Below, piece after piece: positions 12,661 through 22,440 of a stretch of DNA of 64,000 nt (position 1 is its first letter; each line of letters begins with the position of its first letter). Under the pieces are notes generated by a model. The model did not search any database. It was not told where the DNA came from and was given only the letters and a program-made list of their open reading frames with translations. A program made the position numbers and the translations under genes. This DNA is from Lycorma delicatula (Eukaryota > Arthropoda > Insecta > Hemiptera > Fulgoridae): contig NC_134465.1 in assembly GCF_047948215.1 (NCBI RefSeq), positions 16,450,022 through 16,514,021 of the forward strand, read 5' to 3'.

Positions 12661-13439
12661 GTTTTTCCTTTACGCGCGTATGTATGCTTGTATAATAAAT
12701 AGAGTGAAAAGCTTGTTCATTTTTTATCGATGCTACGATCAGCGGTCATAGAAATCGCAGGTATTAATAATGAAGGGTAATTTACTAAAATATTAAAAGA
12801 TAGTGGCCAGCTCCTTTCACTTCAGTGATTTAAACTATCGATTCATTTGTTTATAAAATAATGTGTATTAAGTCGAAGATGAAAATAAGCGACTGTAAAT
12901 TTTATCCGTTCTTTCTGGAATGTAGAATTCATAAAGAAAAAGTGTTTTTCTTGAACGGCATATCCGTAAGGATTGTAGGCGACTCGATATGAATTATTGG
13001 TATCCCGTGAGGCTTTAGGAAGGTGCGGAATGAAGTTGTTTCCTTGTTCTGATTGTAATGCTTTCGTCTAGTTGAATATACTATTGTTGCATTATACTAC
13101 GTGTAAAACCTACCTAAACGTTTATATTGTTCGCTATTAAAATAATATCATTACTTTCTCGTAAACTAATTTTTATAGTCCATCTTGTATGCAATTAAAA
13201 AGACGAGGTAGGTAGTTCAAAGCAAAAAAAGGAATTATCATTCGTGTTGTGAAACGGTATATTATATAATACCTTTACGCGGCACGGTTTAAATTTATAT
13301 TTATTTAAAATATAAATACTCGGATAGTGATAAAAATGCGATGTCTGATTGTTGGATTGCTCTAACTCGAAGCGGGCATGAGGAATTGCTAAATATCCAG
13401 TAATACTTTAAAATTGTTTTATCGTGTTTAATTGTGTCC
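12661..13439. other. AT-rich spacer
   Basis: No gene or repeat boundary seen. Confidence 0.4.
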
Positions 13440-14017
13440 GGTCAATAAGGATTTTTTTTTCTAAAAAAATAGTAAAGTTTAGAGAAGTACACAGGGTTGT
13501 AGATTAGAGTAAGTATAACTTGTTTATTCGCGACTGGACAAAATTTTCGCTGACTGGAAAAAATGGCGACCATTCAAAGGTGGTGAAAATCGGTTTTTCA
13601 GTTTTTTAGGCCAAGAAATTTCCTAGGCAAAAATGTTCTGAATAAAAGTTGTGGGCATTCGCAGAACATATAACTTAAGCTCTTAAATGTTGAATTTCAT
13701 TGATTATTTACTGCAAAAAAGCCTAAAAACCATTAAAAATTGACGTTTTTTGCAAAGCCAATATTTATTGTAAAAATTACCTTTTTACAATTTTTATTGT
13801 TTTAAAAGTTAGAAGAGTGCGGTAGGTACATAAAAGCCGACTACATTTCTGAAATAATAGGAAGTTAACCTACAAAATTGAAAAATCACCTTAGAACGGC
13901 CGCCATTTTATCCAGTTAGCGAAACTTTAATCCAATCCATACAAACAAGCTGTATTTACCCCATTCTTCAAGCCCGCGTACTTCCCTAAACTCTACTAAT
14001 TTTCTTCAAATATCGAC
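13440..14017. mobile_element. Foldback (long-TIR) non-autonomous element
   Basis: Left arm 13440-13625 and right arm about 13855-14017 are inverted copies of each other. Landmarks pair along the full arms: agtaaagtttagagaagtac with its complement near 13975-13995, tcgctgactgg.aaaatggcg (13548-13568) with cgccattttatccagttagcga (13901-13922), and caaaggtg with caccttagaa. Arms of ~160 bp surround a ~230 bp middle with no coding sequence. The structure fits a MITE-like foldback transposon. Transcripts would fold into a long hairpin. Confidence 0.85.
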
Positions 14018-14228
14018 CTTTTCTCCCCCGTTGACTGGCCAGTTAACAAATAGTAAGGTCTCGGTCTTACACAGTTCTCTCTGTGTTTTGGTCCGTATTT
14101 CACTATTCAGTGTAGTAGCTTTTCTTTTAGGGAGTTTCAGTGTGTAGATTTTTTAATTGGATCGTAAGGAAGATTTTGAGAGAGATTATAACTTGAAGGA
14201 TGTCGGATTTTATTTTTTATTTCTGTCT

Positions 14229-14231
<3 letters not shown>

Positions 14232-14301
<70 letters not shown>

Positions 14302-14318
14302 CGTGTGCGCGCGCGCTT
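14232..14318. repeat. (GT)n array ending in GC-rich alternating sequence
   Basis: About 36 GT units followed by a gcgtgcgtgtgcgcgcgcgc tract, a classic Z-DNA-prone purine/pyrimidine alternation. Confidence 0.97.
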
Positions 14319-14992
14319 GCGTATATGTTTAAATTTGTAAGAAATATGATTTTATATACATTATAATTAGAAATAAAATATTGAACAGAAACTGTTTAAC
14401 ACCGATTATATACCTTTTACTTTTTCTCTACATTTTCACTACTTCAGCATATTGATAAAAACAAAAAATCAAATAAAAAAACGTTTTTTTTAGAGTATTA
14501 GGGTCCTTAGCAGGATTTTATGCATTATTTGTTACTTCAATTCCATATTCGGTATTTTTTTAAATAAGGCTTTATCCGCAAAGAATTTATTAAAAAAAAA
14601 AAATGTTAAAAAATATTTTAATTTTTAACAATACATCCAAAAGATTGTTATTTGAGAGTATGTTTTATTCGCTCGGAGTACTCCTACTTAAAATGATAAT
14701 GCTATTTTTTTAGTTTTATAATAACGAGAAAGAAATGATAACAGAATTTCAAGAACCTTTCTGGAATAATTGATTCTTCAATAAGTAGTCGGTATAGTGA
14801 CAACACATTACACCAATGTCCGCCTAATAACCCCTTTATACATGGAATGCATCTTAGCTAAAGAGTTTAATTAATCTCAAATTTTTGCACAGTTTGACAA
14901 AGGTTTTAAAAAAAATGATATTTGCCACATTCCTTAGTAGAAAGTATTTAACATTTATTAAAGTTAAATTAACAGTAACTTATAGCCTTTTT
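14319..14992. other. AT-rich spacer
   Basis: Nothing recognised. Confidence 0.4.
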
Positions 14993-15135
14993 ACTTCCTT
15001 GTACAAAGTTAAGGAAGTACTGTGATCGCGAAAAAATTTTGGTTTCCAGATTTCGAGAGAAATATTCATTGTGACCATCCCTGAATCCATTTTGACTAGT
15101 TTTAGCGTGACGTCTGTGTGTCTGTGTTTTGATTA
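14993..15135 (+). repeat. Dispersed repeat family A, truncated copy
   Basis: Begins with the same acttcctt/aaggaagt hairpin as 2168 and matches that copy up to gacgtctgtgtgtctgtg. It is cut short by unrelated sequence and is followed by TA and TG microsatellites (15186-15204, 15236-15253). Confidence 0.75.
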
Positions 15136-15419
15136 TGCAGTTCAATGGTCAAACAAAAAATTAATTCTAATTTGAATGTCGAATTTTATATATATATATA
15201 TATAGTCAAAGTTCTTTGTATATAAATATACAAAGAATGTGTGTGTGTGTGTGTTACATAAGTATATGTAATATCCATATATTCAACGCGTGTAACCAAT
15301 TCACATCTTTAAGTAATTGTATTTACAACTACATATTTTTTTTAATGTTGGCGTTGAATAGGCAACAAGAATGGTTTTATGCAGTTCATGTATATCGTTC
15401 AACTATTTTCTTTTTTTAA

Positions 15420-15573
15420 CCTCCGGGATCACCGTTCGGTATTACTTCAGAGGATGAGATGTGAATAATAATTTTTTTAGCGTGTGAAAATGCCATGCCT
15501 GACCGGGATTCGAACCTGGGACCACCGGATGTAAGGCCGAGACGCTACCGCTCGCGCCACGGAGCCCGGCCGT
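15420..15573 (-). repeat. tRNA-derived SINE, family SINE-1, best head
   Basis: On the minus strand the head starts ccgggctccgtggcgcgagc. It carries an A box (about 15563-15549) and a near-consensus B box (ggttcgaatccc, about 15516-15505), then ggcatggcattttcacacgc and the catcctctgaag tail near 15440. Boundaries are set by comparison with 36143 and 41413. This copy has both polymerase III boxes nearly intact. Confidence 0.9.
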
Positions 15574-16819
15574 AACTTAAATACGAAGACCGTTTAACTT
15601 AAATAAAGATATACTTTGAAAATTCTGATTTTAGATATATTTTACTCGTAAATAAAAATGCGTTAGGAACTCGTAGAAATACACTCGGCGTAATATAATA
15701 ATAATGTTATAATAAATTTTTTGAGAATACATTGAAAAAGAGGATTTAGAGTATTAACCGAATAACTATATCTGGTATAAGATAACGTAAATAAAATATA
15801 TATTTACTTACAGTTCCTTAGTCGGAACTGAATGTAAATGCGTGATTTGTGAGACGAAAAGCAAAATAAATAAGTTAGATAACATAAACGGTAAGTATTA
15901 TTACGTTTAAAAAAGCGAAAAGCTGAACAACGAAAAACACCTGTAAATACTGGCTCAAAAAAATTAATTAAAACGCGTTATATTAAATTCAGAGTTTTAC
16001 TCATTACAAAAAGATAAATAAAAAGGGGATAACGGTTTATATTAGGCTGTTCCTTTTTCCCCCTTCCACGGTTGCACCGTATATTAACATATATCAAAAA
16101 AAAAAATTTCCATACAACGAATAAACAAACCCTAAAGTAATGCCATCAATTGACAATTATAAAAAAAAGCGTCGGCCCCCCCAAAAAAACCAGTTTATTA
16201 TCTTTCTATTAACAGGTTATATGAAAAAATGTTTAATTTATTCAAATTTAACAACAAACTCGCTTTCTTATCGTGTTAGAAAATAAAAATAACTGAAATC
16301 AGTTTTTATTTATTTTTCTAATAACATTATTTGACGTGACTTGCAAAAACATACTTTTTCTTATTTTTTAATTAATGTTATTAATTTAATTTAATAATAC
16401 GGTCTGAAAGCATCGGAACTTGGATTGGTTATAGGATTTTTAAAATTATATAAATATTTTAATTACAAAATTTATTTACAATCTCGTTATAAATTTATAT
16501 CAAATATTTAATTTTTTTCTACATTTTTTTGGTTGTATACGCTAAAACTAACAGGGTAAAAATGGAAGATCGTCATATATATGTATATATGTACATATAT
16601 ATTTGTGTGTTACTTTCTTTTTAAGAAAAATATTCTTTTGTAATTAATAATCTATTAATATTGATATTCTACATAACACATGTTATTCCAGAATTAACTA
16701 TAAGTTTTCATGTTGGTAAGTAAAATTATTATATAATATTTTTTTTTATTTTTTGTTTATTTTAGAGTATAAAAATAAACTGAATAAATTTTTTTTTTTT
16801 TTTACTTTTTGAAAAGGTG
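15574..16819. other. AT-rich spacer
   Basis: A ~65 bp segment at about 15806-15872 resembles 21092-21158 (ttccttagtcgga / ttccttactcgga then gtaaa...agcaaaataaa). Otherwise nothing is recognised. Confidence 0.4.

Positions 16820-16858
<39 letters not shown>
16820..16858. repeat. (TA)n microsatellite
   Basis: About 19 TA units after a T-rich run. Confidence 0.97.
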
Positions 16859-16861
<3 letters not shown>

Positions 16862-16989
16862 CTGTGGTTTCAATAACGATTTTTTATAGTTTCAAAACTT
16901 GTCGGTCCGATTTTTTTTAATTTCATTCATTTTTTAAAATATTTTTATGATTTTTGTTTATTATAATTTCAAATTTTACCTGTTGATGG

Positions 16990-17420
16990 AGTGTTAGAAT
17001 GATTCAGTGTTGTCGGTGTTTGTACTTGTACAGACGGCGAACTGTTAAGTACACGAATTACGCCCATACTGCAAGCTACACGACTGGGGACTGCATCAAC
17101 TCGTGTCGAGTTTTGCCCCATCGATCCCTCCCATCCTTATTTTTACCCCCACCTTAAACAGACGCAAACTCGAAATCGTACCCTGTTCCACTCTTAACTG
17201 ATCCGCCCCACCCCTCCGGCCAACCGTACCGAAACCAGACCTCTACCAACAAGTAGACTGTAGAGAGGGATGATATGACGGTACGGGGGGACAGCGGTGT
17301 TGCGTATCGTTTACGTAAGAGCAAACGGGGTTGAAATACCGCACACATTTATAAGCGTACGTAGTAGCCTTACAGTTGTATGCGGTATCAACATGAACCC
17401 CAACAGGTGGCAGCGCATCT
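16990..17420. other. GC-richer unidentified segment
   Basis: Clearly higher GC and C-run content than its surroundings (for example around 17110-17240). A 64-codon minus-strand frame at 17154-17348 has no domain I recognise. It could be transposon, exonic or regulatory sequence; the window does not decide. Confidence 0.35.
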
Positions 17421-18006
17421 TCGTTTATTTATTTTTTTTTCATTTCCTTAGCTATTATCGATAACTATTATATAGACCGGCGCAATAATGTAAATGTAAA
17501 GTAAAAATATTATAATTCGGTATAAATTTTAGACTTAAAAAATAAAAATTAATGGCTTTTTCAATTTTTTTAACCGTTGACATTTTGAGATCGTTACGTA
17601 ACTAAAAACAGCTACCGAGAAACTCGTTAACAGTTCATCACTTCATCCGGTGAAGTAGAAATTAAAGAATAGTTGGAAAAACATTATTTTTTATTTTTAA
17701 TAACGGTGATTTTGAATTTAGTTTTATTTATTTGAATTCAAGCAATTTATTAAATAAAAGTATGCTTTTAAATATATCCTTTGGAAACCCCATTCACAAG
17801 TAACATTTGACATAATAAAAATAAGAAAAGTGTGCTAGTAAATGATATAACAAGAGAGAAATATTAAAAATTAAAAAACACGAGTGCAAAAAAAGCATTG
17901 CTGACAAATATTACTCTTTAATATACGATAATTAAAGACCGTGCGGGTGACAATTTTGTGCATTTTTTTTTCAATTTTTTTAAATCTAAAGATTTTAATT
18001 TATATA
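17421..18006. other. AT-rich spacer
   Basis: No gene seen. Ends in the TA that flanks the mariner. Confidence 0.4.
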
Positions 18007-18917
18007 CGAGGGATATCTCTAAAGTAAAGACCGCTGGGATAAATTTCTCTCCTTGAGGTTGGCCAGTCTGTGTCGTTCATGGCCACGGTAGTAATGTACA
18101 CATTGCATTTCATCTGTAAATTTTTGCGTTGTTGTATCTTTCGTTACGTGTGAGTTATTACGTGGTCGTACGTTTTTTAAACCGTCAAAACGTTAAGCCG
18201 GTTGAAATTCATAAGCTGTTAGTTGCTGGGTATAGTGATAATGTAATGAATGAAAGAAACGTGAATTAATGTGCACGATGAAAAACGTTCGGGGAGGCCC
18301 TCGATAATCACCTAGAACTTGTTGAAAGGCGTCGATGATGAAATCATAAAATATTGTCGTTCAATGATTTCCAACACGGCCCTTTTTTTCTGTTGTTTCA
18401 AGAGCTGTTATCGGTCGCATTGTTCACGACCGTTTAGGTTTCAGAAAGATTTGTGCACGTTGGTTTGCGCCGCACGTCTTAATGGAACGTCACCAAAAAT
18501 CCGAAAAGTTACGGCGGGCCATTCAAAATCGGTGACGTGGGCAGCTGACCGACGGCGTCGTCCTGCTGCACGATAATGCTCGTCCACATGTTGCGGGTCC
18601 GACACGTGATTTACTGAGAACATTTGGATGGGAAATTTACGATAACCCACTATACAGTCCGGACTTACCTCCTTCTGATTTCAATTAACGGTGACGATGA
18701 ACTTAATAATGCTTTTAATCGGTAGCTAGATGGACTTGTGGCAGAATAATACGACGAGGTGTATTGAAGCCGGTATATCGCTACTATAAATTCACGTAGC
18801 GATTATATAGAGAAGTAATATTTGTATGTGGTTTAAGAGAAATAAGAAATATTTATAAAGTTTTCAGAATAAATCTTTTTACAATAAAACGATCTTTACT
18901 TTAGAGATAACCTCTCG
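18007..18917 (+). mobile_element. Mariner (DD34D) transposon, internally deleted
   Basis: Terminal inverted repeats of about 27 bp (cgagggatatctctaaagta at the left, with its near-complement ending at 18917) are flanked by TA on both sides (18005-18006, 18918-18919), the standard mariner target duplication. Inside, a decayed transposase reads KPVEIHKLL (about 18199), then IVHDRLGFRKICARWFAPHV (about 18428). The catalytic core follows with LLHDNARPH (second Asp at 18572-18574) and YSPDLPPSDF (third Asp at 18677-18679). Exactly 34 residues separate the two aspartates, so this is DD34D. The element is 911 bp; mariners are usually about 1.3 kb. The region carrying the first catalytic Asp is missing, with frameshifts and stops elsewhere. 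It is immobile by itself but could be moved by an active relative because both ends survive. Confidence 0.95.
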
Positions 18918-18999
18918 TATACATACATATAAATAAACACTAGTCCCATGAGTAAAATTGATCTTCATTTTGATCTATCAAACGGTAGATTTGAAAAAT

Positions 19000-19125
19000 C
19001 TATCAGATAAATGAGTCGTTGTTTAATAACTGGCATCTCATCGCTTCATTCTGAGAACGATTCGAAAACCTCGTATCGCATGCGTGAGATGCGAGTTATT
19101 CAAAAATGACTCGTTCATCTGTTAG
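19000..19125. repeat. Short foldback sequence
   Basis: Bases 19000-19044 and 19082-19125 are inverted copies (ctatcagataaatgagtc pairs with the complement of gactcgttcatctgttag; cataactcgcatctca-type core on both sides), with a loop of about 37 bases. Likely a MITE relic. Downstream, 19195-19270 contains cggttcagccgttgagctgc, a stretch typical of repeat ends. Confidence 0.65.
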
Positions 19126-19373
19126 TTTGAAAGCTTGCTGAAATATATGTATGTATATACGTATTTATACAACCTATGACACTACCGGTAACGTAAGGAT
19201 TCCAAAGCGGGGTCGTATATCTAAATCGGTTCAGCCGTTGAGCTGCTACGGTGGAACAAACATACGTACACCCTAAATACATTACCAACCGTTTTGGGCA
19301 TTGTGTAAAAATACTGGTGTTGATTGTGAGTTAAGGGAATGAATATGTTTTTTTTTTTACTTTTATAGTAAAT

Positions 19374-19387
19374 TAAAGTTTACATAA
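19374..19387 (+). repeat. Target-site duplication, left copy
   Basis: The 14 bases taaagtttacataa are repeated exactly at 20304-20317, bracketing the LINE. Confidence 0.9.
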
Positions 19388-20303
19388 TAAGAAAGGGAGT
19401 CCGACAAGGATGTTCCCTATATCCGTTACTTTTTAATCTTTACATGGAACTAGTAGTTAATGATGTTAAAGAACAATTTAGATTCGGAGTAACAGTACAA
19501 GGTGAAAAGATAAAGATGCTACGATTTGCTGATGATATAGTAATTCTAGCCGAGAGTAAAAAGGATTTAGAAGAAACAATGAACGGCATAGATGAAGTCC
19601 TACGCAAGAACTATCGCGTGAAAATAAACAAGAACAAAACAAAAGTAATGAAATGTAGTAGAAATAACAAAGATGGACTGCTGAATGTGAAAATAGGAGG
19701 AGAAAAGATTATGGAGGTAGAAGAATTTTGTTATTTGGGAAGTAAAATTACTAAAGATGGACGAAGCAGGAGCGATATAAAATGCCGAATAGCACAAGCT
19801 AAACGAGCCTTCAGTAAGAAATATAATTTGTTTACATCAAAAATGAATTTAAATGTCAGGAAAAGATTTTTGAAAGTGTATGTTTGGAGTGTCGCTTTAT
19901 ATGGAAGTGAAACTTGGACGATCGGAGTATCTGAGAAGAAAAGATTAGAAGCTTTTGAAATGCGGTGCTATAGGAGAATGTTAAAAATTAGATGGGTGGA
20001 TAAAGTGACAAATGAAGAGGTATTGCGGCAAATAGATGAAGAAAGAAGCATTTGGAAAAATATAGTTAAAAGCAGAGACAGACTTATAGGCCACATACTA
20101 AGGCATCCTGGAATAGTCGCTTTAATATTGGAAGGACAGGTAGAAGGGAAAAATTGTGTAGGCAGGCCACGTTTGGAGTATGTAAAACAAATTGTTGGGG
20201 ATGTAGGATGTAGAGGGTATACTGAAATGAAACGACTAGCACTAGATAGGGAATCTTGGAGAGCTGCATCAAACCAGTCAAATGACTGAAGACAAAAAAA
20301 AAA
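19388..20303 (+). mobile_element. Young 5'-truncated RTE-like LINE
   Basis: A 916 bp insertion bounded by a perfect 14 bp target-site duplication, ending in an A-rich tail (gacaaaaaaaaaa). It begins in the middle of the RT domain, at a RKGVRQGCSLYPLLFNLYM motif, so everything 5' of that is missing. That is normal for target-primed reverse transcription. The perfect duplication and unbroken frame mark it as the most recent insertion in the window. A diverged relative lies on the minus strand at 37660-38292. Confidence 0.95.
19390..20289 (+). CDS. Reverse transcriptase C-terminal two-thirds, open frame
   Basis: Polymerase fragment of a LINE that would copy element RNA at a nicked target. The frame is open from the left junction to a natural stop. 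An internal Met at 19444 is not the family's start. Visible parts are the RQGCSL motif (19402 onward), the catalytic box RFADDIVIL (FADD at 19525-19536), the thumb with EEFCYLGSKITKDG (about 19720), VWSVALYGSETWTI (about 19882), and the C-terminal GHILRHPG, GRPRLEYVKQI and LALDRESWRAASNQ blocks. These blocks are shared by RTE-like and related insect LINE ORF2 proteins. The endonuclease and the first RT motifs are absent, so no functional protein is expected and no promoter is apparent. Confidence 0.9.
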   Translation, partial: RKGVRQGCSLYPLLFNLYMELVVNDVKEQFRFGVTVQGEKIKMLRFADDIVILAESKKDLEETMNGIDEVLRKNYRVKINKNKTKVMKCSRNNKDGLLNVKIGGEKIMEVEEFCYLGSKITKDGRSRSDIKCRIAQAKRAFSKKYNLFTSKMNLNVRKRFLKVYVWSVALYGSETWTIGVSEKKRLEAFEMRCYRRMLKIRWVDKVTNEEVLRQIDEERSIWKNIVKSRDRLIGHILRHPGIVALILEGQVEGKNCVGRPRLEYVKQIVGDVGCRGYTEMKRLALDRESWRAASNQSND

Positions 20304-20317
20304 TAAAGTTTACATAA
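20304..20317 (+). repeat. Target-site duplication, right copy
   Basis: Exact repeat of 19374-19387. Confidence 0.9.
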
Positions 20318-21267
20318 ATTATTGCACGGAAGAACTTTAAATATTACAATAACTTCATTACGCGTTTATCTAATTTTTCACTTATGTTTCGTCTTGAAAA
20401 ATGTTTGAAATAAAACATTGCCGTTATTTTGTTAGGAGAAAAGATTTATGTAAAAGTAAAAATCGACATAAACTAAAAAAAATTGAATAACAATACAAGT
20501 TACGTTCGGTTAACGTAATTTCGTATAATTTAAACATTTTTTTATCCTTTTCGAATCTACATCCTGTTTTTCACAAATGTGACCGTTTCAAAATAATGTA
20601 CTATCTTAATGAAGAATTTTTCAAAATGTTTATTGCAGAGTATAGAATCGTGTACTCATTATAGTCGGGCATAGTATTAGGATTCGTTCTCTTTGTAGTA
20701 TTCCGCTTTGGTCAAAAGTAAGTCTCAAAAATTATTTATTAAAAAGAATTGATAAAAAAGATTAAAGTAAATGTATTTAAAGAGAACTTCCGAAAATTTG
20801 TTGCGGGTAATTTTAGCCTAATTGACGGAAGCCTTTCTATTTAAAGAGTCTCCGTAGCATCTTGTTTAATGTACTGTAAGATGAAACTTGTTCTAGGACT
20901 ACACGATCTACAACGTCTTTTTATGTTTTACTTATTTCAAATTTTATGGATTGTAGAATTAATATTATTTTTATCCACTAACGCTGAACTTAAAAGTTCT
21001 TATTTTATGTATTTCTTTGCCGTATCTCTATATACGTTTTATTGATGGTGTTCGTTAGAAATCCCTCTCAATGCGCTTTATGTAATAAGATTTACTTGTG
21101 GTTCCTTACTCGGACCGATTGTAAACAATACATTATGAGGCAAAAAATAAAATAAAATTTTAATTTAACGGCTCTATCAACTTTTATCATTTTATTATAA
21201 TACAATATATATTACGTTATATATAATACATTTTTGTTATTATTAGTAAAAATGTAATTTTTATTTA
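20318..21267. other. AT-rich spacer
   Basis: Contains the 21092-21158 segment resembling 15806-15872. No gene seen. Confidence 0.4.
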
Positions 21268-21308
21268 CCCCCCCCCCCACACACACACACAATATATATA
21301 TATATATA
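21268..21308. repeat. C-run, (CA)n and (TA)n compound microsatellite
   Basis: About 11 C, then about 6 CA units, then TA units directly abutting the transposon end at 21311. Confidence 0.95.
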
Positions 21309-21310
21309 AT

Positions 21311-22256
21311 ACAGTGACATTTAAGTATGGAAATAGCTTTATTCTGTAATATCTGAGAGGTATTTGGAGAAAGAAATGGGGTTCTACATAGATATCTTTC
21401 TCTGCCATATTGAATCAGACATAATTTTTAAAATTTGAAGGTGGATATACCATACACATGATTTCGATTTAAAATTTTACAAGAAAAATAACAGTGAAAC
21501 CCGTTTTTCTGTTAATGCCTTCGTTATCGAGTTATACGCATTCAAAGTTGCAACGACAGAAAAATCTGATTACAATATAACGAGGTAAAATGCGCTGCGT
21601 GAACAATTTTATTGTAATCTACATTCATAATGCGTACAATAATGAACTTTAGACGATGTTATAATATTGATAATAATAGGGCGTGGCGAATTTTAAAAGA
21701 ACAATTTCCAAATCTCCGGATAGGTCGTAGAGGAACCTAGAATGGCCTGCTAGGTCCCTAGACCTGTCTCCTCTGGATTACGTTTTTCGGGGGTTTCCGG
21801 AAACTTAATGTTTACAAAACAAAACCCTGCAGACATTGACGAATCGAAAAGAAGAATAGTTGACGAAACTGCTCGTGTACCGCAAGACGTGGTATAACGA
21901 GTTATAAACGGATATTACTTGAGGTTAGCACGCTGCCAAGCTGTAGAAGGGAGAAGCGTTTTCAACATTGATTGTAGAAGGGTATGCTTACAAAATTTAT
22001 TTCATTAGTAATTTACAATCGAAAACATTTATTTAAAACGGGTTTCACCATTATTTTTCTTTATGTGTCATACGACCACCTTTCTTTTTAAAAAAAAAAA
22101 GATTTTATTCAATATCGCAGATCCAAGATGGCGGAAAAAAATAAAAACCTTAATACAATTTTTTTTAACTATGTAGAATCTCATTTCTCTCTATCTTCAA
22201 ATACCTGTCAGACATGCAGTATAAAGCTGTTTCCATGCTTAAATATCACCCGGTGT
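21311..22256 (+). mobile_element. Tc1/mariner-type element with ~200 bp TIRs and decayed transposase
   Basis: The left arm (21311-21515) and right arm (about 22040-22256) are long inverted repeats. Shared landmarks include atttaag.atggaaa.agct, ctga.aggtatttg.aga, ttctacatag and gtgaaacccgttt at the inner edge. TA-rich sequence flanks both ends. Between them, pieces of a DDE transposase C-terminus are readable: a NLRIGRRGT block (near 21713), SLDLSPLDYVF (near 21758, carrying the last catalytic Asp), KTKPADIDE-like residues and YYLRLARCQAVEGRSVFNI (near 21913-21970). The upstream catalytic residues are not visible, and stops interrupt the frame. The full element would be larger; this is an internally deleted derivative. 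Confidence 0.85.
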
Positions 22257-22299
22257 ATATAATGTTTGGAAAGGCTTCATATTTGAAAGCCGAGAGATA

Positions 22300-22440
22300 T
22301 TAGGGGTTGAAACAAGTGCGGATCTATTCGGTTACAAAATTACTACATTACGGTGTGTTTGGGATCCGCCATATTGAATCTAATCTTTTTTTAAATAGAA
22401 AGATACGGATTAGGACATGTGACACGCGATTTTAACGTGA
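22300..22440 (+). repeat. Possible solo TIR related to the preceding element
   Basis: The stretch gatccgccatattgaatcta.tc with following T-run and aaag (22370-22405) resembles the inner TIR of 21311-22256 (gccatattgaatcagacat). Only one arm is seen. Confidence 0.4.

Noticed and set aside
14157..14366. 69-codon frame with a long Cys-Val repeat.
   Set aside because: Produced by translation of the GT microsatellite.
15505..15563. Possible functional tRNA gene (good A and B boxes, minus strand).
   Set aside because: The SINE-1 body and tail follow directly and the same unit recurs elsewhere, with no acceptor-stem pairing I could complete. It is a SINE head.
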